From JAVBPB01 sp031549965 (GTDB lineage Bacteria > Bacillota > Clostridia > Lachnospirales > Lachnospiraceae): a stretch of DNA of 12,258 nt. Of this stretch, positions 6,852 to 12,258 are shown piece after piece. Where the stretch lies: the NCBI GenBank assembly GCA_031549965.1, contig JAVBPB010000029.1, forward strand, positions 1 to 12,258, written 5' to 3'. The notes below the pieces were generated by a model, which worked only from the letters and a program-made list of their open reading frames with translations, was not told where the DNA came from and did not search any database. A program made the translations under genes and the position numbers. How positions within the stretch are numbered: the first letter of the stretch is position 1; every line of letters starts with the position of its first letter.

Positions 6852-7652
6852 ATGAAGAAAATAAAATTTCCAATTTATTCTGCAATTATATTAGGGGTAA
6901 TTACTTTTTTATGCATTATTATGCCTGTTTTTTCAGATTCACCAACAAGAATGGATTTTAATGCTCTTAATAAGCCACCATCTGTAACCCATTTATTTGG
7001 CACTGATCCTCTAGGGCGTGATATTTTTAAAATGATATGGTATGGAGGTTTTGTCTCTTTATTTATAGGATTGTTTTCGACTATTTTTTCTACGTTGATT
7101 GCAATGATATACGGCACTATCTCCGGATTATCTGGTAAAGTCATTGATACAATTCTTATGCGTTTTGTAGAAATGCTTCTTTGTGTTCCTACAATATTAT
7201 ATGTAGTTATAATTCAAGCCATATTAGGTAAACCCAGTGTTACATCAATAGCTGTTGTTATAGGTCTTACCTCATGGCTTAATATGGCTAAAATGGTACG
7301 CTCTGAAGTGCTTAGAATACGCCGTACAGAATATATTTTGTCAGCCCAGCATATGGGAGGGGGATTTATTTATGTTTTAAGACGTCACCTGCTTCCAAAC
7401 TTTATACCAGCTATATTATTTATGATTGTAAGCAATGTTGCAAGTGCAATTGCTGTGGAGGCTACACTTAGTTTTATGGGAATAGGGTTACCTACAACAG
7501 TTGTATCTTGGGGGAGTTTAATGTCTCTCTCTCAGAAAGTGCTTCTTACAGGCAGTTGGTGGATTATTTCTATACCAGGGATATTTCTTGTTACAACACT
7601 TGTGTGCATAACAAACATAGGTGAATATTATCGTAAAAAAAATACTATTTAG
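6852..7652 (+). CDS. Opp/Nik-type ABC transporter permease, second subunit
   Basis: Second membrane subunit, of the OppC/NikC/DppC type, 266 residues (E. coli NikC is about 277). TM1 is about 8-28. The family motif HLFGTDPLGRDIF lies at 47-59, followed by helices near 65-91, 104-126, 132-148, 185-207 and 236-256. The EAA coupling loop is intact (EYILSAQHMGGG at 160-171, then RRHLLPN), in contrast to the first subunit. ATLSFMGIGLP (204-214) is also typical. The start ATG is 2 bases after the previous stop, with AGGGTGG inside the end of the upstream gene. It should pair with the first permease to form the transport channel, driven by the fused ATPase encoded downstream. Confidence 0.92.
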   Translation: MKKIKFPIYSAIILGVITFLCIIMPVFSDSPTRMDFNALNKPPSVTHLFGTDPLGRDIFKMIWYGGFVSLFIGLFSTIFSTLIAMIYGTISGLSGKVIDTILMRFVEMLLCVPTILYVVIIQAILGKPSVTSIAVVIGLTSWLNMAKMVRSEVLRIRRTEYILSAQHMGGGFIYVLRRHLLPNFIPAILFMIVSNVASAIAVEATLSFMGIGLPTTVVSWGSLMSLSQKVLLTGSWWIISIPGIFLVTTLVCITNIGEYYRKKNTI

Positions 7653-7661
7653 GAGATTGAA

Positions 7662-9254
7662 ATGAAAAAAATTATATCGCTACTACTTACAATGGTTTTA
7701 TTATTATCATTAACCGCTTGCTCTAGCTTAAATACTAATAATACTGACAATTCTGAGGTTGACACTACTATAACTAGTTCTGTCACTCCTACTACAAATG
7801 CTTCTACAGAGCTTATCTATGGTTCAAGTGACTATACTGCTATTAATCCTGCTCTCTATGAACATGGTGAAATCAATTCTTTACTGTATGCAGGGCTAAC
7901 TGCTCATGATGAAAATAACAATGTAGTTCCTGGACTGGCTAAGTCTTGGACATACGATAATGAAGCATTAGTATACACTTTTAAGTTAAGAGAAGGTCTT
8001 TTATTTCATGATGGAAAACCATTAACTTCTGCTGATGTAAAGTTTACCCTTGAAACTATTATGAATCCGGATAATGGTTCTGAAATTGCTTCAAATTACG
8101 AGGAAATCAAGAGTATTGAAACTCCCGATGATCTAACGATTATATTAAAACTTTCTGCTCCTACTGTAGCAATGCCTGATTATCTAACAATTGGAATTTT
8201 ACCTAAGCATATTTTAGATGGACAAGACGTTACTACTTCAGACTACAACCAGCATCCAATAGGAGCAGGCCCATATAAGATGGTTGATTGGGATATGGGG
8301 CAAAGCATTACTATGGTAAAATTTGAAAACTTTTATCTTGGGGAACCTAATATTGATAGAATTATATTTAAAATTGTAGAGGATTACAATGCCCGGGCTT
8401 TACAAATAAAATCTGGTGAGTTGACACTTACACAGGTTACTCCAAAAGATTCTGAAGAATTTTTAACTAATACAAACTTTACTGTTTATGATATGGATAC
8501 CGCCGATTACCGTGGTATTTTGTATAACTTTAATAACCCATTTTGGCAGGAAAACAAGGGGTTACCTGCTGCCTTAAGCTATGCCATTGACCGTAATTCA
8601 ATTGTACAAAGTGTGTTGCTTTCAAAAGGTCAGCCGGCATGGTCTCCTCTTCAAAAAGGTGAATATGTTAATAATGACGTTGAAAAATATGAATATGATC
8701 CTGTGAAAGCACAGTCTGCAATTGAAGCTTTGGGATGGACTAAAGGTAGTGATGGATACTATGCTAAAGATGGTAATCAACTTGCATTTGCAATTAGTGT
8801 ACGTCCATCTGATCAGGTACGTGTTGATATGGCTAACATTTCAGCACAAAACCTTCAGGATATTGGTGTAAATTGTACCGTTGAACTTAACCCACATACA
8901 GATTGGACAGGGCAATCTGCCTTCCTTATTGGTTGGGGAAGTCCTTTTGATCCTGATGATCACACTTACAAGGTATTTGGTACGGATAAGGGTTCAAATT
9001 ATAGCTGGTATAGTAATAAAGAAGTTGACCGTATTTTGACTGAAGCACGCAGTAGTGAAGAATATGAAAAAAGGCTTGGTTTGTACAAAGAATTTCAAGA
9101 TGTGTTTGCAAACGACCCTGCTTATACATTTATTGCATACATTGATGCGTTGTACATTGCAAAAACAAACCTTAAAGGTATCACCCCAGAAACGACTCTT
9201 GGACATCACGGAGTGGGAATTTTTTGGAATGTGTATGAATGGACAATGGAATGA
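7662..9254 (+). CDS. Extracellular solute-binding lipoprotein, family 5 (peptide/nickel class)
   Basis: Lipid-anchored receptor of 530 residues that captures the substrate outside the cell and passes it to the two permeases. Residues 1-20 are a lipoprotein signal ending in LTAC, with Cys20 as the lipidated residue, followed by a Ser/Thr/Asn-rich linker to about 50. The SBP_bac_5 fold begins with INPALYEHGEINSLLYAGL; FHDGKPLTSADVKF (115-128) and HPIGAGPYKMVDW (198-210) are its standard landmarks. The C-terminus holds a His pair (515-516) that could matter if the ligand is a metal chelate, but I cannot decide between peptide, nickel or metallophore. The start is clear: AGGAG, overlapping the previous stop, lies 6 bases before ATG. 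The stop overlaps the next start by four bases. Confidence 0.92.
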   Translation: MKKIISLLLTMVLLLSLTACSSLNTNNTDNSEVDTTITSSVTPTTNASTELIYGSSDYTAINPALYEHGEINSLLYAGLTAHDENNNVVPGLAKSWTYDNEALVYTFKLREGLLFHDGKPLTSADVKFTLETIMNPDNGSEIASNYEEIKSIETPDDLTIILKLSAPTVAMPDYLTIGILPKHILDGQDVTTSDYNQHPIGAGPYKMVDWDMGQSITMVKFENFYLGEPNIDRIIFKIVEDYNARALQIKSGELTLTQVTPKDSEEFLTNTNFTVYDMDTADYRGILYNFNNPFWQENKGLPAALSYAIDRNSIVQSVLLSKGQPAWSPLQKGEYVNNDVEKYEYDPVKAQSAIEALGWTKGSDGYYAKDGNQLAFAISVRPSDQVRVDMANISAQNLQDIGVNCTVELNPHTDWTGQSAFLIGWGSPFDPDDHTYKVFGTDKGSNYSWYSNKEVDRILTEARSSEEYEKRLGLYKEFQDVFANDPAYTFIAYIDALYIAKTNLKGITPETTLGHHGVGIFWNVYEWTME

Positions 9255-10633
9255 GTGAATTACTTAAAATAAAAGACCTTAAAGTCAGATTTAGCGGTGC
9301 AAAAAATAATACTATTAATGGTATATCTTTCTCGGTTAATCAGGGTGAAATGATTGCACTTGTAGGTGAGTCAGGAAGTGGCAAAACACTTCTTTGTCGT
9401 TCCCTTCTTGGCTTTCCTCCTAAAAATGCTTTAGTAAGTCCTAATTTACCAAGTGATATCCCTATGTCAATTGTGTTACAAGACCCAATGAACTCTCTTG
9501 ACCCTGCTATTCCAATCGGTAAACAGATTCTTGAAGCCTCTGGGGATAAAAGAAAGACAGCTCTTTTAAAACTATTATCTATGGTAGGTATACCTGATCC
9601 AGAACATGCACAGCATGAATATCCCATGCATTTTAGCGGTGGTATGCGTCAGCGTGTTGCCATAGCGATTGCCCTTGCCATGGAACCAAAGGTACTTTTT
9701 GCAGATGAACCTACTACTTCACTTGATGCAGATATGGCGGAAAATATCATGAAATTATTCGTTAATATCAAGCAAAAACTTCTAACAGGAATTGTTTTAG
9801 TTACACATGATTTACAACTGGTACGTAAATATGCAGACCGAATACTTATAATTGAAAATGGGAAAATTATTGAGCAAGGAAGTCCAAAGATGATCTTTGA
9901 GAATCCTCAGAAGGAATATACAAAAAGACTGATTTATTATTCAACATTTACTGAGCATAGTCATGTAGGCACAACAGGTTCAAGTACCATACCCCTTGTG
10001 TCGGTGAGAAATCTGTCAAAAAGTTATAAGATTTTTAATAGGAGTAAACAGGTTCTGGAGAATATAAACTTTAATATATACTCTGGTGAAGCACTTGGAT
10101 TATGTGGCCCCTCTGGTATTGGAAAATCCACTCTTCTTCGTCAACTTTGCCATATTGAAAAACCATCTGGTGGCAGTGTTTTATACAGCGAACAGCTTCA
10201 TGAACCTCAAAGTGTGCAGATAATTTTTCAAGACAGTCGCTCTTCATTAAACCCACGTATGCATGTGGGAGAACTAATAGGTGAGGCATTACTGATTAAA
10301 ACTGGAAGGCAACCTGATAATAAGATAATTAAGGATTTACTGGAACGTGTTGAACTTCCGTCAGATTATATAAAGCGTTATCCTCACGAAATCTCCGGAG
10401 GTGAACGTCAGCGTGTTGCAATAGCACGTGCCATAAGTACTGCTCCTAAATTGCTTCTTGCAGACGAACCGGTATCATCTCTTGATGTTGCTGTACGCAC
10501 AAAAATTGTACATCTGCTTAGAAGACTAAAAGATGAGGAAAATCTGACTTTATTATTTGTGTCTCATGATCTATTGCTCCTTGAGCATATATGTGACAGG
10601 ATTATTCGGATGGATTCAAATGGTTTATCCTAA
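9251..10633 (+). CDS. Fused double ATPase of the Opp/Nik-type ABC transporter
   Basis: Cytoplasmic ATP-hydrolysing subunit of 460 residues that joins the two ATPase partners (OppD/F or NikD/E types) in one chain. Domain 1: Walker A GESGSGKT (39-46), Q-loop Gln77, signature SGGMRQR (129-135), Walker B VLFADE (148-153), switch His186. Domain 2: Walker A GPSGIGKS (286-293), Gln327, signature SGGERQR (382-388), Walker B LLLADE (401-406), His439. All core motifs are present twice, so both sites look active. Each half is shorter than a free subunit, and domain 1 lacks the extra C-terminal oligopeptide-subunit extension. ATG 9251 is chosen because it forms an ATGA overlap with the previous stop and gives the usual MSELLKIKDL start; ATG 9239, four codons earlier, is possible. 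It is the last gene of the operon. Confidence 0.93.
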   Translation: MSELLKIKDLKVRFSGAKNNTINGISFSVNQGEMIALVGESGSGKTLLCRSLLGFPPKNALVSPNLPSDIPMSIVLQDPMNSLDPAIPIGKQILEASGDKRKTALLKLLSMVGIPDPEHAQHEYPMHFSGGMRQRVAIAIALAMEPKVLFADEPTTSLDADMAENIMKLFVNIKQKLLTGIVLVTHDLQLVRKYADRILIIENGKIIEQGSPKMIFENPQKEYTKRLIYYSTFTEHSHVGTTGSSTIPLVSVRNLSKSYKIFNRSKQVLENINFNIYSGEALGLCGPSGIGKSTLLRQLCHIEKPSGGSVLYSEQLHEPQSVQIIFQDSRSSLNPRMHVGELIGEALLIKTGRQPDNKIIKDLLERVELPSDYIKRYPHEISGGERQRVAIARAISTAPKLLLADEPVSSLDVAVRTKIVHLLRRLKDEENLTLLFVSHDLLLLEHICDRIIRMDSNGLS

Positions 10634-10656
10634 ATTATATCTGTTTTAATGTGTTT

Positions 10657-11079
10657 TTAACTTTTAGACTTGCTCCTTTGCCGATAAACTTCCTTAAGAT
10701 CTTCAATGGCTATCTCCGGATCCATGGTATGAAATATCATAAAATTACGTTTCATGGTTTCGGCAGAAGCTTGCTTATATATTTTACGACTATCCTCACC
10801 AGTTAGAAAATGCCAGTAACGATATAGATATCCTGTCCAAAACAGTACTTCTTTTGAATATAGTTTTGTACTTATGGGTATCTGATTATATGCAAGTAAC
10901 TCCTCTAAAAGATATTCTTCACCGCACCACTGCATTCTATTATAGATAGAATCCAGATTTTTGGCAACTTCTGAATTCATAAATGTCTTTATAAAAGTAG
11001 CACTGTCTAGTCCTGCATCAAAGGACAGTTCAAAAAGTCTGCCCTGGATATCACAAAGTTTGAATTGTAAACTATCCAT
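10657..11079 (-). CDS. Conserved-looking small protein, partner of the HTH-ART gene
   Basis: Soluble protein of 140 residues that I cannot assign to a named family. It shows no signal peptide or membrane segment. Visible features are an acidic, helix-rich body, FIKTFMNSEVAKNLD (29-43), QWCGEEYLLEELLAY (50-64), an aromatic cluster WTGYLYRYWHFLTGEDS (81-97), and a basic tail RQRSKSKS (133-140). It starts 16 bases after the stop of the HTH-ART gene. Its ribosome site AGGAGG (11097-11092) overlaps that stop, with 12 bases to ATG, so translation is probably coupled. From memory, similar small proteins accompany DUF3990 proteins in Lachnospiraceae; this was not checked. In a toxin-antitoxin reading it would be the antitoxin or an accessory factor. 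It ends 23 bases from the stop of the convergent ABC operon, with no clear terminator between. Confidence 0.8.
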   Translation of the reverse strand: MDSLQFKLCDIQGRLFELSFDAGLDSATFIKTFMNSEVAKNLDSIYNRMQWCGEEYLLEELLAYNQIPISTKLYSKEVLFWTGYLYRYWHFLTGEDSRKIYKQASAETMKRNFMIFHTMDPEIAIEDLKEVYRQRSKSKS

Positions 11080-11095
11080 TTTTATTCACATCCTC

Positions 11096-11959
11096 CTATT
11101 CAGCAGCATCAAGAATTTCATCAAAAAACAGTCCCTCCCTGCGATAATTTCTACAAATATCATTAGCGAGAGAAATCCCCCTAACACGGTTTTCTTCGCT
11201 AACCCTTTGCAAAAATCTACGTTCAAGATGTGACAGATAAATTTCTTTTTCAATTCTAATGGCATTACAGCCCTTTTTTGTAACTGCAACATACTGTTGT
11301 CCTAATTGTAATGCAGATAAACTCTTTACAAGTGCAATATCTGTAATATTACCCATAAAGAAATTATCAATCACATAAAATATTCTATCATTAGCTATAC
11401 TACCAATCATCATATCACAGCTTTCTGACATCAACTGATGCTTTTGATAAATGGACGTTCCCTTTATTCTATCCAATTTTCCACGATGGTATGCAACCAG
11501 CATAGCCCATTCAATATCTTGTGATACTTCTAGTAAGTCAAGATTATCTAAGGTAACCGATACAATATAAAATTTTGATTTATCAAAATCACAAACCAAA
11601 GTAAGTGGTTGCGTGGGATCTGTCCCCATATAAAAACCACGTCCAAAGTCACATTTTATACGACTCTTAGGTTCAATATCTCCAACTATTCCCGATTTAG
11701 AACCATGATATAAAATAATCCGTCCTGAATCAAGTTCAATATTTTCAACTAACAACTTAATTCTCTCCCGTATTAAGTTCATAACAGGGACACTATTATC
11801 ACATGAAAGGCTAAAAAGTTTCTCTTGAATGAGGCGGTTAGGCTGAGCTCTTCCAATTTCCCAACGATTTACTGTAGTCAAAGAAACACCTATGGAATCC
11901 GCAAATTCTTGTTGGCTAAGATTAAGATACGTTCTGATTCCTTTTAGTAACTCATTCAT
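11096..11959 (-). CDS. XRE-type HTH fused to a PARP-like / DUF3990-like ADP-ribosyltransferase domain
   Basis: Cytoplasmic 287-residue fusion. Residues 3-52 are an XRE/Cro helix-turn-helix (LNLSQQEFADSIGVSLTTVN, RWEIGRAQP). A short helical linker leads to a domain that I match to DUF3990, which I recall being grouped with ADP-ribosyltransferases. Its LYHGSKSG (83-90) and DFGRGFYMGTD (104-114) line up with the PARP segments LWHGS and GKGIYFAD, giving His85 and Tyr110 as NAD-site residues. CDMMIGSIANDRIF (181-194) is the mid-domain segment I associate with DUF3990. QLGQQYVAVT (218-227) is the likely third motif, with Gln222 where PARPs have Glu. The start ATG has CGGAGG 5 bases upstream. It heads a two-gene unit behind a strong promoter. 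It may modify a protein, nucleic acid or small molecule and regulate its own promoter; the target is unknown. Confidence 0.82.
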   Translation of the reverse strand: MNELLKGIRTYLNLSQQEFADSIGVSLTTVNRWEIGRAQPNRLIQEKLFSLSCDNSVPVMNLIRERIKLLVENIELDSGRIILYHGSKSGIVGDIEPKSRIKCDFGRGFYMGTDPTQPLTLVCDFDKSKFYIVSVTLDNLDLLEVSQDIEWAMLVAYHRGKLDRIKGTSIYQKHQLMSESCDMMIGSIANDRIFYVIDNFFMGNITDIALVKSLSALQLGQQYVAVTKKGCNAIRIEKEIYLSHLERRFLQRVSEENRVRGISLANDICRNYRREGLFFDEILDAAE

Positions 11960-11990
11960 AATTTCCTCCGTTTAATATAATATTCTATCT

Positions 11991-12015
11991 ACATAATTAA
12001 AATTATAATTTATGT
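11991..12015 (-). promoter_or_regulatory. Dyad over the -10 box of the HTH-ART promoter
   Basis: ACATAA (11991-11996) and TTATGT (12010-12015) bound a 25-base, partly symmetric AT-rich stretch covering the -10 box at 12002-12007. Its placement suits autorepression by the HTH domain of the downstream protein, which is an inference. AT-rich symmetry can arise by chance. Confidence 0.35.
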
Positions 12016-12030
12016 TATGAGGTAAGTCAA
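12002..12030 (-). promoter_or_regulatory. Strong promoter of the HTH-ART two-gene unit
   Basis: On the minus strand TTGACT (12030-12025, five of six matches) is followed after exactly 17 bases by a perfect TATAAT (12007-12002). Transcription would begin near 11995, about 36 bases before the ATG. It is the best promoter match in the window. Confidence 0.75.
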
Positions 12031-12095
12031 GATCCCAGTTACTAAGCTGTACCCATTTAATATTCTGAGACAGCTTTGCCTCTACAAACTATATT

Positions 12096-12228
12096 CCCTC
12101 AAAAAACATTATAATTTATGAAAAAATCATTATAAGCCATGGAAATGAGACTATGATGCTTTTTCATAGGCTCATTGGAATGTTTGGCTTATCTGATTTT
12201 TTCATAAATTATAATGTTTTTCTGAGGG
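12096..12228. repeat. Long near-perfect palindrome, MITE-like
   Basis: The left arm (12096-12139) and right arm (12186-12228) are complementary over about 43 bases, with a one-base bulge near the outer end and small mismatches near the inner end. Outer ends read CCCTC and GAGGG. The interior folds again: AATGAG-x-CTATGA pairs with TCATAG-x-CTCATT around a short T-rich loop near 12157-12163. The whole 133 bases could thus form one long imperfect hairpin with no coding potential. It sits upstream of the HTH-ART promoter. No T-run follows it on either strand, so it does not look like an ordinary terminator. I see no clear target-site duplication. A miniature inverted-repeat transposable element or a large operator region are the main options. 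Confidence 0.7.
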
Positions 12229-12258
12229 GGCGGTATCTAAATGGCAATGCGTTCGTTA

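Noticed and set aside
10634..10656. Expected bidirectional terminator between the convergent ABC and small-protein genes.
   Set aside because: Only 23 bases separate the stops, and I found no GC-containing stem with a T-run there.
12241..12258. ATG with a GAGGGGG stretch 10 bases upstream on the plus strand, opening a frame MAMRSL at the window end.
   Set aside because: Only six codons are visible, and the purine stretch is part of the palindrome end. The opposite strand also has an open frame ending in a stop at 12237-12239, so neither reading can be supported.

Overview
The window looks like chromosomal DNA of a low-GC Firmicute, most likely a clostridium or a Lachnospiraceae member. It is AT-rich, has AGGAGG-type ribosome binding sites and TTG starts, and carries a clostridial arabinose cluster: an AraR of the GntR-LacI type and an FGGY kinase of the AraK kind rather than an enterobacterial AraB. 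The assignment rests on recognition of protein families, not on a search.

Positions 1-4324 (minus strand) hold the arabinose block, in transcription order araR, a TVP38/TMEM64 (VTT/DedA-like) membrane protein, araK (ribulokinase) and araD (ribulose-5-phosphate 4-epimerase, cut by the window edge a few residues before its end). AraK phosphorylates L-ribulose and AraD converts the product to xylulose-5-phosphate; AraR should repress until arabinose is present. No arabinose isomerase or arabinose importer lies in the window. Two TTGTA...TACAA dyads, one before araK and one before the membrane-protein gene, lie across candidate promoters with nearly the same geometry, which suggests shared AraR control. 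A DMT/EamA exporter-like gene (4411-5343, minus) lies just upstream of araR.

Positions 5344-5808 form a divergent AT-rich control region with one promoter for each direction and a 35-bp inverted repeat. Positions 5809-10633 (plus) hold a compact Opp/Nik-type ABC operon: two permeases, a lipoprotein solute receptor, and one protein that fuses both ATPase domains. The substrate cannot be read from sequence; peptide or chelated nickel/metal are the family options. The first permease has an apparent start-codon problem and a degenerate EAA coupling motif.

Positions 10657-11959 (minus) are a two-gene unit behind a strong promoter: an XRE-type HTH fused to a PARP-like/DUF3990-like ADP-ribosyltransferase domain, and a 140-residue partner of unknown function. 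This is the best candidate for an under-described system, plausibly a toxin-antitoxin, regulatory or defence module. Upstream of it, positions 12096-12228 form a long near-perfect palindrome (MITE-like), whose arms repeat a 13-mer that also contains the module's -10 box.
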